Shown piece by piece: positions 43,809 to 52,435 of a DNA stretch of 64,000 nucleotides; the first letter of the stretch is position 1, and every line of letters begins with the position of its first letter. The position numbers and the translations under genes are program-made. The notes under the pieces were generated by a model, which was not told the origin of the DNA, made no database searches, and worked only from the letters and a program-made list of their open reading frames with translations. The stretch is from contig JAHBVL010000004.1 in assembly GCA_019637585.1 (NCBI GenBank), positions 186,001-250,000 on the forward strand, in the 5' to 3' direction. The DNA is from Thermomicrobiales bacterium (lineage in GTDB: Bacteria > Chloroflexota > Chloroflexia > Thermomicrobiales > UBA6265).

Positions 43809-46088
43809 ATGGCAGCACGAACTGGCGCGGCCGAACCGCGCCCGGAAATAGACATGCAAATCGAAGAAGAGGCAGCAGCGCTCCTGGCTGAAGCGGGCTT
43901 GGTGGTGGAGACTCCGCCGGCCGCGAAAAAGCCGCGGGCCAAGAAAGCAGCAGCCGAAGGCGAAGCCGCCACAGTGCCTGCTCCCAAGCGAACGCGCACC
44001 AAGAATGTCTCGCTGGAGGCGATGGAAACGGAAGACGAGGTCGTCGCCCCTCCTGCGGCACGGAAGTCCCGCAAGAAGGCGGAAGCGCCGCAGCCGGAAG
44101 CGGTAATCGAAGCCGCGCCCGAAGAAGCGCCTGTTCGCCGTACCCGCAAACCGCGCGCCGAAGCAGCGTCGATCGGCGAACCACCGGTGGCGGTTCAGCC
44201 CGAGCCAGTCAGCGAACCGGCAGAGAGCGTATCCGTTGACAGTGAGCCGGCCGAAGAGGAACCAGCCGCCGGCCCCACATTCGCCAGCCTCGGCCTGAGC
44301 GAAGCGATCCTGAAAAGCGTCAAGGATGTCGGCTACGAAGCCCCCTCCCCTATTCAGGAGATCACCATTCCGGCATTGCTGCGCGGGGTCGATGTGATCG
44401 CCCAGGCGCAAACGGGTTCCGGAAAGACGGCCGCATTTGGTCTGCCGATCATCGAGAAGATGGATGGCCGGGACCGGCACGTGCAGTCGCTCATTCTCAC
44501 CCCAACACGTGAGTTGGCGATTCAGGTCGCCGAAGCGCTGCACAAGTATGGGAAGCACAAGCATATCGAGACGTTGCCGATCTATGGGGGGCAACCCTAC
44601 GAGCGGCAGTTCCGGGGGTTGCAGCGCGGTCCGCAGATCGTGGTCGGCACTCCCGGCCGGGTGATGGACCACATGCGCCGGGGCACCCTCAATCTCGACC
44701 ACATCCGCTTTTTCGTTCTCGACGAAGCGGATGAGATGCTCGATATGGGTTTCATCGAAGATATCGAATGGGTGCTCGAGCACGCGCCGGAAGAGCGGCA
44801 AACCGCCCTCTTCTCCGCGACGATGCCGCCGCGCATCGTCGATCTCTCTCACCGCTATCTGAACGAACCCGAACGGCTGGTTGTGCCCGGCAAGCAGATG
44901 ACCGTGCCGGCGACGCGCCAGACCTACTATGAGGTGCCGCGCAGCCGGAAGATCGATGCGCTGACCCGGATTCTCGATGCCGAAACGCCGCCCCTGACCA
45001 TGATCTTCTGTCGCACCAAGCATGGTGTGGACGAGCTGGGCGAAGCGTTGATGGCTCGTGGTTTTGGCGCGGAGACGCTGCACGGCGATCTCTCGCAGGC
45101 CCAGCGTGACCGGGTGATGAAGCGGTTCCGCAGCGGCCAGGCTGACATTCTTGTGGCGACTGATGTGGCCGCCCGGGGCATCGATGTCGACAACGTCTCG
45201 CACGTCTTCAACTTCGACATCCCGGAGAGTCCGGAAGCGTATGTGCACCGAATCGGCCGGACCGGCCGCGCCGGTAAGGCGGGTGAAGCGATCACGCTCG
45301 TGACGCCGAAGGAAGTCCGCTGGTTGCGACAGATCGAGCGGATCATCAAGGCACGCATCGAGGCGCGCCGCTTGCCCACCGCCGCCGATGTCGCCGATCG
45401 CCGCCGGGAAGCCTTGCGGATGCAGATCGTCGAAGTGCTGGAAACCGAAGAGGGGTATGGCGCCTATCTCGACACGATCAGCAGTCTGGCCGAAGAGCAC
45501 GATCTGGCGGAAGTCGCCGCGGCGCTTCTGAAGCTGTATGCGGATGAAACCGGACGCGGCATCTCGACCGATCAGAAAGATGATGATCTGGCCATCCTGA
45601 CCGCCGCATCCGGGGGACGGGGCGAACAGGGAATGGTGCGGCTCTTCCTGAATATCGGCCGGAACTTCGGTGTTCGGCCGCAGGATATCGTCGGCGCCAT
45701 CGCCAACGAAGCAGGGATCCCCGGCCGGGCCATCGGCGCCATCGACATTCTCGATACCTACAGCTTCGTCGATGTGCCGAATCAGTTTGCCGATCAGGTG
45801 ATCGAGGCTTTGCGCCGGAGTGGCATCAAGGGACGGCCGGTCAATGCCGAGCGTGCCCAGGGCGAAATGCCCCGCACCGGCCGGTTCGAGGAAGGACGGC
45901 CACCCCGCCGCGATGCCGGCAATCGGGGTGGTGGTCGTCCACCGCAGGGTGGCTATCGGCGCTCCGGACCGGGCGGTGAGCGGCAGGGTGGTGGTTACTC
46001 GCGGGATTCACGCGGCCCCTCCAACTACCAGGGACAGCGCCGCCCAGGTGGCGGGGGCGGTGGTGGTAACCGCCGCTCGGACTGGTAG
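43809..46088 (+). CDS. deaD: DEAD-box ATP-dependent RNA helicase (DeaD/CshA type) with long N- and C-terminal extensions
   Basis: The 759-residue protein has a ~150-residue Ala/Glu/Lys/Pro-rich extension with AT-hook-like RRTRKPRAE. The two RecA domains follow: Q-motif GYEAPSPIQ, AQTGSGKT near residue 200, PTRELA, GTPGR, DEAD near 305, SAT, and HRIGRTGRAG near 480. After that comes a DbpA-like RNA-binding domain (MVRLFLNIGRNFGVRPQDIVGAI) and an Arg/Gly-rich tail (RRPGGGGGGGNRRS). It unwinds RNA in ribosome assembly or cold adaptation. The ATG has AAAGGA nine bases upstream. Confidence 0.93.
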   Translation: MAARTGAAEPRPEIDMQIEEEAAALLAEAGLVVETPPAAKKPRAKKAAAEGEAATVPAPKRTRTKNVSLEAMETEDEVVAPPAARKSRKKAEAPQPEAVIEAAPEEAPVRRTRKPRAEAASIGEPPVAVQPEPVSEPAESVSVDSEPAEEEPAAGPTFASLGLSEAILKSVKDVGYEAPSPIQEITIPALLRGVDVIAQAQTGSGKTAAFGLPIIEKMDGRDRHVQSLILTPTRELAIQVAEALHKYGKHKHIETLPIYGGQPYERQFRGLQRGPQIVVGTPGRVMDHMRRGTLNLDHIRFFVLDEADEMLDMGFIEDIEWVLEHAPEERQTALFSATMPPRIVDLSHRYLNEPERLVVPGKQMTVPATRQTYYEVPRSRKIDALTRILDAETPPLTMIFCRTKHGVDELGEALMARGFGAETLHGDLSQAQRDRVMKRFRSGQADILVATDVAARGIDVDNVSHVFNFDIPESPEAYVHRIGRTGRAGKAGEAITLVTPKEVRWLRQIERIIKARIEARRLPTAADVADRRREALRMQIVEVLETEEGYGAYLDTISSLAEEHDLAEVAAALLKLYADETGRGISTDQKDDDLAILTAASGGRGEQGMVRLFLNIGRNFGVRPQDIVGAIANEAGIPGRAIGAIDILDTYSFVDVPNQFADQVIEALRRSGIKGRPVNAERAQGEMPRTGRFEEGRPPRRDAGNRGGGRPPQGGYRRSGPGGERQGGGYSRDSRGPSNYQGQRRPGGGGGGGNRRSDW

Positions 46089-46106
46089 TCAGAACGCCTT
46101 CTCCTG

Positions 46107-46613
46107 GTGCGACGCCTGACCCATCTGGCAGTTGCGACCCTGGGAGTCATGCCGCTGGCGGTCGACCATGCGTGGCCGGCTGCCAGCGGTATCGTCTTGC
46201 TGGGGATGGCGGGAGCGGTCGTTCCGGACTACCTCGATCTCCGTTCCGATCTGCGCGGCGTCCTTACTCATCGGGGGCTGTCGCACAGCGTGCTGATCGC
46301 GGGGTTGAGCATCGCGCTGGTCTGGGTGCTGCTTGGGGCATTGAGCCGTCTGGACGATCCTGCCTGGGCGCTCGATTCCGGCTTGATCGCGCCGCTGACC
46401 GCCGCATTCGCCATCGGCGTCGTCTCTCATTTGATTCTGGATGCCTGTACGCCGCGCGGTCTTCGTCCTCTCCTCCCCTTGTCGCAATGGCGGCTCTGGT
46501 TACTGCCCAAACCGTTCCGGATTGGCACCGGTGGCAGACTCGACAACATGATCGGTCTCGCCGCGTTCGGTGGTGCGGTGGCGGTGGTCGTTCTGAGTGT
46601 CGCTTCCTCCTGA
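46107..46613 (+). CDS. Membrane-bound metal-dependent hydrolase family protein (YdjM-like)
   Basis: The 168-residue integral membrane protein has the YdjM/DUF457 signature: HLAVATLGVMPL at the N-terminus, GAVVPDYLDLRSD, THRGLSHSVL with clustered histidines, and VVSHLILDACTPRGLRPLLPLS. Four or more hydrophobic segments are visible. It starts with GTG, 18 bases after the helicase gene. Members are presumed zinc hydrolases in the membrane; the substrate is unknown. Confidence 0.8.
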   Translation: MRRLTHLAVATLGVMPLAVDHAWPAASGIVLLGMAGAVVPDYLDLRSDLRGVLTHRGLSHSVLIAGLSIALVWVLLGALSRLDDPAWALDSGLIAPLTAAFAIGVVSHLILDACTPRGLRPLLPLSQWRLWLLPKPFRIGTGGRLDNMIGLAAFGGAVAVVVLSVASS

Positions 46614-46655
46614 TCCACTGCCATGAAAAAGGCTCTGTTCGAGCAGAACAGTCGT

Positions 46656-46775
46656 CGTCATTCCGACCGGAGCGAAGCGGAGTGGAGGAATCTCTCGTTC
46701 GGGTCCGGCAACGCTGCACATGAGTGCGCGGCCAAACGCGAACGAGAGATCCCTCGACTTCGCTCGGGAAGACCG
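46656..46775. repeat. REP-like imperfect inverted repeat
   Basis: CGTCATTCCGACCGGAGCGAAGCGG on the left and CCTCGACTTCGCTCGGGAAGACCG on the right, with internal complementary CTCTCGTTCG / CGAACGAGAG, form a ~120-base hairpin. The same design recurs at 53574-53691 with CTCTC/GAGAG arms. It sits in the gap before folC. Confidence 0.6.
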
Positions 46776-46895
46776 TGAGTGGCTTGACAGCCTCTGCTTC
46801 CGCATCGTCCGCGTGGGGCTGCTCCGTGTCATTATTCGCGGTTGGCACGGTCTGTGATTTTGCGGGTATCGCGTGGTGCGGTGGAGACGGAAACG

Positions 46896-48275
46896 GTGGC
46901 TCACGACTCAGCGTCAGAGAAGCGAAATGATGCGGAATCCGATTGGCAGGCGTATCTCGACGCCGTCGAGTTGACGCACCGCCTGATCGACGCCGGCTCA
47001 CTGCGTACACCGAACCGGGATGCAGCAGCCGAGCGGGCCCGGCATCGCATGGATCGCCTGCGGAGCCTCCTCGCGGCTCTGGTGAATCCACATCAGCGCA
47101 TACCGCTGATCCACATCGCGGGAACGTCGGGCAAGGGGTCGACCGCCGCGGCGATCGCCGCGGGACTCTCGGCCGCTGGGTATCGCACGGGACTGCACAC
47201 CTCTCCCTACCTGCAATCCGCAACGGAAAATCTGCGCCTCGACGATCTGTTGATCGGCGGTCGTGCGTTCGCCACTTCTGTCCATGACGTCTACCGGGCT
47301 GCCGAGCACGACGCTGCATTCGAGAACCAGCCGGTCAGCTACGGCGAACTCTGGATGGCGCTGACGCTCCACTGGTTCGCGATCGCCGGAGCCGATGTGG
47401 CGGTGGTCGAAACAGGGGCTGGCGGACGTTTCGATCTCTCCAACGTGATCGATCCGGTCCTAAGCGTTATCACGACGATCGGGCTCGATCACACCGAAAC
47501 ACTCGGACCGACGCTGGCCGATATCGCCTGGCACAAGGCCGGCATCATCAAGCCAGGCGTACCGGTCGTGACCGGCGTGCGGGATGCCGAATCGCTCGAC
47601 ATCATCGTTCGGGAAGCGCAACAAACCGGATCGCGTCTGGTGCTGCCCGATTGGCACGATCAGCGGGACTACACGCCGAATCTGCCCGGTTCGCTCTACC
47701 AGTCGGCGAATGCCGCGGTGGCCGCCGCTTCCTTGCACGAGCTGAACCGGCTCGGCTTCACCCTGCCGGAAACGGCGATCGTCGATGGCGTCGCGGATGC
47801 TCGCTTGCCGGGACGATTCGAAACGGTGCAGCAGACACCCCACATCCTCCTCGACGGCGCCCACAATCCACAGAAAATGGCCGCATTCGCCAGCACGTTG
47901 GCCAAGTTCCGCCTCCCCGAGGGAGCCAGAAGAACCGTCGTATTCGGCGCGTTGGAGGCGAAGTCGCACGGGGAAATGCTTGGTTCGCTCCAGCCGCTGG
48001 CGAACCGGTTTGTGCTGACCTCTCCCCAGGTCTATGGCAAGCAGGGAGCCGATCCAAATGCGCTGGCGGCGGAGCTCCGTTCGACCGGTTTCGCTGGAGA
48101 CGTGCTGGTCGCCGAAACGCCGGACCGGGCGATCGACCTGGCGCTGCAGGGAACAGAAACCGGCGACGAAATTGCCGTCACCGGTTCGATGTACCTGATT
48201 GGGAATATTCGGGAGCGGTGGTATACCACCCGGGCGATCGTCGAACAGCAGACCTCCTGGCCTGCCGGAGCCTAG
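46896..48275 (+). CDS. folC: Folylpolyglutamate synthase/dihydrofolate synthase
   Basis: The 459-residue protein has the Mur-ligase-like P-loop HIAGTSGKGSTAAAIAAGL, TGLHTSPYLQSATENLRLDD, VVETGAGGRFDLSNV, TTIGLDHTETLGPTLADIAWHKAGIIKPGVPVV and LLDGAHNPQKMAAF. All are hallmarks of FolC, which adds glutamate to (dihydro)folate in the cytoplasm. Several GTG/TTG starts are possible; GTG 46896 is preferred because GGAG lies nine bases upstream. Its last codons overlap the opposite small membrane protein gene by four bases. Confidence 0.93.
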   Translation: MAHDSASEKRNDAESDWQAYLDAVELTHRLIDAGSLRTPNRDAAAERARHRMDRLRSLLAALVNPHQRIPLIHIAGTSGKGSTAAAIAAGLSAAGYRTGLHTSPYLQSATENLRLDDLLIGGRAFATSVHDVYRAAEHDAAFENQPVSYGELWMALTLHWFAIAGADVAVVETGAGGRFDLSNVIDPVLSVITTIGLDHTETLGPTLADIAWHKAGIIKPGVPVVTGVRDAESLDIIVREAQQTGSRLVLPDWHDQRDYTPNLPGSLYQSANAAVAAASLHELNRLGFTLPETAIVDGVADARLPGRFETVQQTPHILLDGAHNPQKMAAFASTLAKFRLPEGARRTVVFGALEAKSHGEMLGSLQPLANRFVLTSPQVYGKQGADPNALAAELRSTGFAGDVLVAETPDRAIDLALQGTETGDEIAVTGSMYLIGNIRERWYTTRAIVEQQTSWPAGA

Positions 48276-48460
48276 TGCCCCTCGCTCGACCGGTACCAGA
48301 ATCCGCCGACAACCGCAGCCACGACGCCGCCCGCCATCAGGAGATAGGAGAGGTCTCGGGCATCCTGATGGACCTCATACGTCGAAGTCGAGATGCCGAG
48401 GAAGGCGAATCCCACAGCCGCCGCCGTGACGCCTACCGCAACCAGAATTCTGGCGATCAT
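48272..48460 (-). CDS. Small two-helix membrane protein, function unknown
   Basis: The 62-residue product has two hydrophobic helices (ILVAVGVTAAAVGFAFLG and LSYLLMAGGVVAAVVGGFWY) with a short polar loop. AGGGG lies 11 bases and AAGGA directly before the ATG. It is tail-to-tail with folC and lies downstream of the NADH dehydrogenase gene on the same strand. No family recognised. Confidence 0.5.
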   Translation of the reverse strand: MIARILVAVGVTAAAVGFAFLGISTSTYEVHQDARDLSYLLMAGGVVAAVVGGFWYRSSEGH

Positions 48461-48543
48461 TCCTTCAGTACCCCTATCCTGGCCGGCCGGATATCGACCG
48501 AACTGCTTTCCTGCGCAAGCCTACCGGAAAGTGGCCGCGCCGT

Positions 48544-49824
48544 CTACGTTTTCTGCTCCGACTGAGCCGAGATGTCGCTGCGGGTGATCAATCTTGCTCC
48601 CCGGTTGAAGGTCAGATAGGACCACGCCCACTGCAACATCACCGTGAGGCGATTGCGGAAGCCGATCAGGAAATAGATGTGAATCCAGAGCCAGGCCGAC
48701 CACGCCAGGAAACCGGTGAGGTGCCGGCCACGGATGTCGGCGACGGCCCGGTTCCGGCCAATTGTGGCCAGGTTCCCCTTGTCGTGATAGTGGAAGGGCT
48801 CCAGCGGTTCGCCGTCGATCGCGTGCCGGATGTTTTTGGCCGCCTGCGTTCCGCCCTGAATGGCCACCTGCGCGACACCGGGGAGTGGTTTGCCATCTGG
48901 CCCCTGAAGCGACGCGAGATCTCCCGCAACGAAGACATTCGGCAGCCCGGGGACGGTCAGGTCGGGATTGACCAGCACGCGTCCCGCCCGGTCGGTCGGC
49001 ACACCGAGCATGGCGCCAACTGGCGACGCTTTCACGCCGGCTGCCCAGAGCACGGTGGCTGCGGGGACGAACTTGCCACCGACGACCACACCGTCGGCAG
49101 TCACCTCTTCCACGGGTTGCCCGGTGCGGACCTGCACGCCCAGGCTGTTCAGGTATCTGGTCGCGGTTCTGGAAAGGTCCTCGGGAAATGTCTGCAGAAT
49201 GCGCTGTCCGGCTTCGAAGAGATAGATATGCGCCCAGGTGGGATCGATCTGGTCGAATTCCCGGGCCAGCGTTTGACGGGAAATCTCCCCCAGCGCACCG
49301 GCCAGCTCGGCGCCGGTCGGCCCACCCCCCACGACGACGAAGGTCAGCAGCTTCTGGCGGACTTCTTCGTCGGTTTCCTGCTCGGCCATCTCGAACGCCA
49401 CCAGAATCCGGCGCCGGATGCCGACCGCGTCATCGATGCTCTTCAACCCTGGCGCCACGGCAGCCCACTCGTCGTGACCAAAATAGGCATCCTGGGAGCC
49501 GGTCGCCACGATCAGGTAGTCATAGGAAATGGTTGACTTGCCGGCCTGAACCTGCCGTGTTTCGGTGTCGATAGCGGTGACGTCCGCCATCAGCACGAGT
49601 TTGACGTTGTCCTGATTGCGGAAGATGGCGCGAACGGGCTGGGCGATGTCGGCGGGAGAAAGAGACGCGGTTGCGACCTGATAGAGCAAGGGTTGAAAGA
49701 GGTGGTGGTTTTGCCGGTCGATGATGGTGATGTCGACGCGCGCTTTCTTGAGCGCTCTCGCGGCATTGATACCGGCGAATCCGGCGCCGATGATGACGAC
49801 CGATGGCCGTGTCTGTTGTGTCAT
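48544..49824 (-). CDS. ndh: Type II NADH dehydrogenase (NDH-2)
   Basis: The 426-residue protein has two Rossmann motifs, VVIIGAGFAGINAARAL (FAD) and VVVGGGPTGAELAGAL (NADH) near residue 168. It also has NHHLFQPLLYQVATASL, VLWAAGVKASP and FVAGDLASL with the FAD-contacting Asp, and a C-terminal membrane-associating helix (FLAWSAWLWIHIYFLIGFRNRL). It transfers electrons from NADH to quinone at the inner membrane without proton pumping. It is the last gene of a three-gene minus-strand run. Confidence 0.92.
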   Translation of the reverse strand: MTQQTRPSVVIIGAGFAGINAARALKKARVDITIIDRQNHHLFQPLLYQVATASLSPADIAQPVRAIFRNQDNVKLVLMADVTAIDTETRQVQAGKSTISYDYLIVATGSQDAYFGHDEWAAVAPGLKSIDDAVGIRRRILVAFEMAEQETDEEVRQKLLTFVVVGGGPTGAELAGALGEISRQTLAREFDQIDPTWAHIYLFEAGQRILQTFPEDLSRTATRYLNSLGVQVRTGQPVEEVTADGVVVGGKFVPAATVLWAAGVKASPVGAMLGVPTDRAGRVLVNPDLTVPGLPNVFVAGDLASLQGPDGKPLPGVAQVAIQGGTQAAKNIRHAIDGEPLEPFHYHDKGNLATIGRNRAVADIRGRHLTGFLAWSAWLWIHIYFLIGFRNRLTVMLQWAWSYLTFNRGARLITRSDISAQSEQKT

Positions 49825-49839
49825 AACTCATCCCCTCCG

Positions 49840-50136
49840 CTAATACGGGATGATTTCCGTTTCGATCTCGCCGACCACCCCCATCTCGACGTTGCGCTCG
49901 ACGAACGCGATCGCCTTGGCCAGCATTTCCTGGACATGAGCCTGGTTGTTGCTGACGCAGACGATGGCGATCGTGGCCGCGCGCATGTCATCGAGATCGG
50001 CTATTTCGGCAACCGAAATATTGAATGTGTTGCGCATTCGCGTGGTCAGCGACTTGACCACACCCCGCTTCTGCTTGAGCGACGTCGTCCCCTCCAGGTA
50101 GAGGGTGACTTGCGCGACGCCGATCGATGCGCTCAT
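49840..50136 (-). CDS. DUF503 (YlxP-like) protein
   Basis: The 98-residue protein matches DUF503: IGVAQVTLYLEGTTSLKQKRGVVKSLTTRMRNTFNISVAEI, then VCVSNNQAHVQEMLAKAIAFVE and a final GEIETEIIPY. Family members are small ferredoxin-fold proteins often encoded next to rbfA and infB; here it is outside that context. It lies between ndh and an uncharacterised gene, one base after the latter. Confidence 0.85.
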   Translation of the reverse strand: MSASIGVAQVTLYLEGTTSLKQKRGVVKSLTTRMRNTFNISVAEIADLDDMRAATIAIVCVSNNQAHVQEMLAKAIAFVERNVEMGVVGEIETEIIPY

Positions 50137-50137
50137 C

Positions 50138-50581
50138 TCATCCCGTCCGGGTGACCATCAACCGGATGCGTTGTCCCTCCGCTGACCAGGACCACTGCAG
50201 CCCGTGGTCGGACGCGAGCGCCTCCGGGACATTCAGGTAGGGCATGGCCAGCGTGGTGTCGACGAGGAGCTCGATCCCCAGCTCCCGTTTCGGAAAACCG
50301 GAAATCGTCGCCTCCGCCACATCCTCTCCCATCTTGACGCTGAGCACTTCGGCGCCGAACGATTTGTAGTTCGTCAGCATCGCGTCCAGGAAGTCCGCGG
50401 CCGAAAGAGAAAGCTCCTGATCCCAGGAGTTCGCAAAAACCCTGCCAATGGAGCTGGCCCACGCTTCCACCGGTACGCCACTCTCGTGCAGGAATGCGGC
50501 GGTGGCCATCACCAGCGCCTGAGCATTCGCCCGGGAGAGATCGAGAAGTTCCTCGCAACTGTCGTTTTCGTGATTTGGCAA
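50138..50581 (-). CDS. Conserved-type hypothetical protein, start uncertain
   Basis: The ~147-residue soluble protein has an alpha-helical N-terminal half (CEELLDLSRANAQALVMATAAFLHESGVPVEAW) and a beta-rich C-terminal half (EATISGFPKRELGIELLVDTT and WSWSAEGQRIRLMVTRTG). A TTG start at 50581 with GAGGG eight bases upstream is the best available. The frame stays open upstream only through a heptamer array, which is unlikely to be coding. It is directly joined to the DUF503 gene. No family recognised. Confidence 0.5.
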   Translation of the reverse strand: MPNHENDSCEELLDLSRANAQALVMATAAFLHESGVPVEAWASSIGRVFANSWDQELSLSAADFLDAMLTNYKSFGAEVLSVKMGEDVAEATISGFPKRELGIELLVDTTLAMPYLNVPEALASDHGLQWSWSAEGQRIRLMVTRTG

Positions 50582-50637
50582 ACGCGGTGCCCTCAGTGTG
50601 ACGAGCGGCTCAATGACGATGATTCTACTTCGCGCTC

Positions 50638-50679
50638 CCGACTGCGGACGCCGGGCTTCGGACTGCGGACCTCGGACTT
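50638..50679. repeat. Heptamer array D (CGGACNN units)
   Basis: Six consecutive heptamers, CCGACTG, CGGACGC, CGGGCTT, CGGACTG, CGGACCT and CGGACTT, end eight bases before the aspartokinase promoter. Their reverse complements fit NNGYCCG, the form found at 53503-53558, so the two arrays bracket the lysC-asd genes in opposite orientation. Confidence 0.75.
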
Positions 50680-50686
50680 CTCCCGG

Positions 50687-50715
50687 TTGCACCCCGCGCC
50701 ATCCCCCGCTATAGT
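50687..50715 (+). promoter_or_regulatory. Sigma70-type promoter of the aspartokinase transcript
   Basis: TTGCAC (50687-50692) and TATAGT (50710-50715) are separated by exactly 17 bases. Transcription should begin around 50722, only a few bases before the leader-peptide ATG at 50725, so the leader is almost leaderless. Confidence 0.7.
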
Positions 50716-50724
50716 GACTCCGAT

Positions 50725-50829
50725 ATGAACGCGACCTGTGCAGCGACCACCCGAATCGGCTCGACCGGCATCATGACTACCATCATGATTACCAAGCGCG
50801 TGCCTGTCGGGGCCCGGGTGAGTGCATAG
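50725..50829 (+). CDS. Leader peptide of the aspartokinase gene (Thr/Ile/Met-rich attenuator peptide)
   Basis: This 34-codon frame contains seven Thr, four Ile and three Met codons (including the start), concentrated in Ile-Met-Thr-Thr-Ile-Met-Ile-Thr-Lys at codons 16-24. All of these residues are end products of the aspartate pathway that the next gene opens. The stop is 33 bases before a strong terminator. This is the layout of thrL-type transcription attenuation, in which ribosome stalling on scarce tRNAs would prevent terminator formation. There is no Shine-Dalgarno sequence, consistent with a near-leaderless start. Confidence 0.7.
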   Translation: MNATCAATTRIGSTGIMTTIMITKRVPVGARVSA

Positions 50830-50862
50830 CGAGAGCGAAGAAGCACAAACGGCGGCAACGAC

Positions 50863-50895
50863 AGGCGGGAGCGAAAAGCTCCCGCCTCTTTTGTT
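50863..50895 (+). terminator. Intrinsic terminator/attenuator before aspartokinase
   Basis: AGGCGGGAGC-GAAAA-GCTCCCGCCT forms a perfect 10-bp stem, followed by CTTTTGTT. Flanking GGCAAC and GTTGCC can extend the pairing. It lies between the leader peptide and the aspartokinase start, so it must be bypassed for expression. A competing hairpin GCCTC...GAGGC (50897-50914) overlaps its 3' side and the ribosome-binding region. Confidence 0.8.
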
Positions 50896-50927
50896 GCCTC
50901 CTGGCGAAGAGGCGGAGACAACGATCG

Positions 50928-52373
50928 ATGATCGTTCTGAAATTCGGTGGCACATCAGTCGGCAATTTGGAACGCGTGCGCAATGCCGCGGCGATCATCG
51001 AGAGTCAGCCCATGCCACGCGCGGCTGTTGTCAGCGCGGCCAGCGGCGTGACCAATCTGCTCCTCGACGCGGCCAGCAAAGCCGCGTCTTCTGATTTCAG
51101 CGGGATGGAAGCAGTTCTCGCCGAGATCGAGGGAAAGCATTTCGCCGTCATCGATGGCATCGATTCTCCTGAAGAGCGCCGCGGCGCCCGGGATGTCGTC
51201 GATCGCTTGCATGCCGAGCTGCGCGACAGTCTCGGCCAGGCTTCCGAATCGCGAATGGTGCCTGGCGCGTTGTCCGACCGCATTGTCTCCATCGGCGAAC
51301 GCGCGATGAGCGCGATTATGGCTGCGACCTTGCGCGATCGCGGCACCCCGGCGGTCCATCTCTTTGCCAACGAGGTCATCGCCACCGACGATCGGCATGG
51401 CAATGCCCGGCCCGACCGGGATCGCACCCGGGAACAGGCGGACGCTGTCGTGCGGCCCCACCTGGAAGCCGGAGCGACCGTTGTGATGACCGGATTCATC
51501 GGTGGGGCGCCCGACGGTTCGATCACCACCCTGGGGCGGGGTGGTTCCGACTACAGCGCCACCCTCCTTGGCGCCGCGCTGATGGCGGACGAAGTGCAGA
51601 TCTGGACCGATGTTCCCGGTGTGCTCTCCGCCGACCCCCGTCAGGTCAAGCATGCCCGGGTAGTGCCGCAGATCAGTTTCGATGAAGCGCAGGAGCTGGC
51701 CCATTTTGGCGCCAAGGTGCTCCATCCGCGCACGATTCGCCCTGCGGTCGCCGTCGACATCCCCGTTCGTATTCTGTCGACATTCGCGCCAAACGAACCG
51801 GGCACCCTCGTCACCCGCGAGTGGTCCGGCAAGCATCTGAAAGCGGTCACGGCGATGCGCAATCTTCAGTTGCTGACGGTCGATGTGCCGGAGCTGGAAG
51901 ATCTCTCCGGAGCGGCGGCCCGGGTTTTTGGCACGCTCTACGAGGATCGAGTCGAGGTGGTGCTCGTGTCGCAGGCGTCGTCCCGGCGTCGGATGACTTA
52001 CCTGATCGATGGCGCCAGCTCGGGTGGGTGCGAACCGGTGCTGGATCGCCTCGCCGACTCTTTGCAGAACTTCGATGCCGTGATCAACTGCACGCCCGAC
52101 GTGGCGATTGTCGCGGCGGTCGGGCATGGAGCGGCCGAGCAGCCAAAGGCGCTGGCACAGCTGCTGGCGGCGTTGGGCAGAGCGGGGGTGACGGTGCTGG
52201 CGTCGAGCCAGCAGACCTCCAATGCCGCGCTGGTTGCCGCGATTCCGGCCCAGGATGCCGACAAAGCGGTGGAGGCGGTGCACACCGAGTTCATCCGGCC
52301 GCTTTCTGAAAATGGGGGATCGCGCCGGCGCCGGCGCGCTGATCTGATGGGTGAATCCGTTCGTGTGGGGTAG
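50928..52373 (+). CDS. lysC: Aspartokinase
   Basis: The 481-residue protein begins MIVLKFGGTSVGNLERV, the aspartokinase signature, and contains GFIGGAPDGSITTLGRGGSDYSATLLGAALMADEVQIWTDVPGVLSADPR near residues 190-235. Two C-terminal ACT-domain regions (from ~320 to 460) should sense amino acids. It phosphorylates aspartate at the head of Lys, Thr, Met and Ile synthesis. The ribosome-binding region GAGGCGGAGAC overlaps a hairpin. The asd gene follows after 62 bases. Leader peptide and terminator upstream indicate attenuation on top of feedback control. Confidence 0.93.
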   Translation: MIVLKFGGTSVGNLERVRNAAAIIESQPMPRAAVVSAASGVTNLLLDAASKAASSDFSGMEAVLAEIEGKHFAVIDGIDSPEERRGARDVVDRLHAELRDSLGQASESRMVPGALSDRIVSIGERAMSAIMAATLRDRGTPAVHLFANEVIATDDRHGNARPDRDRTREQADAVVRPHLEAGATVVMTGFIGGAPDGSITTLGRGGSDYSATLLGAALMADEVQIWTDVPGVLSADPRQVKHARVVPQISFDEAQELAHFGAKVLHPRTIRPAVAVDIPVRILSTFAPNEPGTLVTREWSGKHLKAVTAMRNLQLLTVDVPELEDLSGAAARVFGTLYEDRVEVVLVSQASSRRRMTYLIDGASSGGCEPVLDRLADSLQNFDAVINCTPDVAIVAAVGHGAAEQPKALAQLLAALGRAGVTVLASSQQTSNAALVAAIPAQDADKAVEAVHTEFIRPLSENGGSRRRRRADLMGESVRVG

Positions 52374-52435
52374 ACAATCGCCAGTTCTCGGGTCGAACCG
52401 GGAACGGCATCGACCAAGGAAAGGTTTGACGAATC

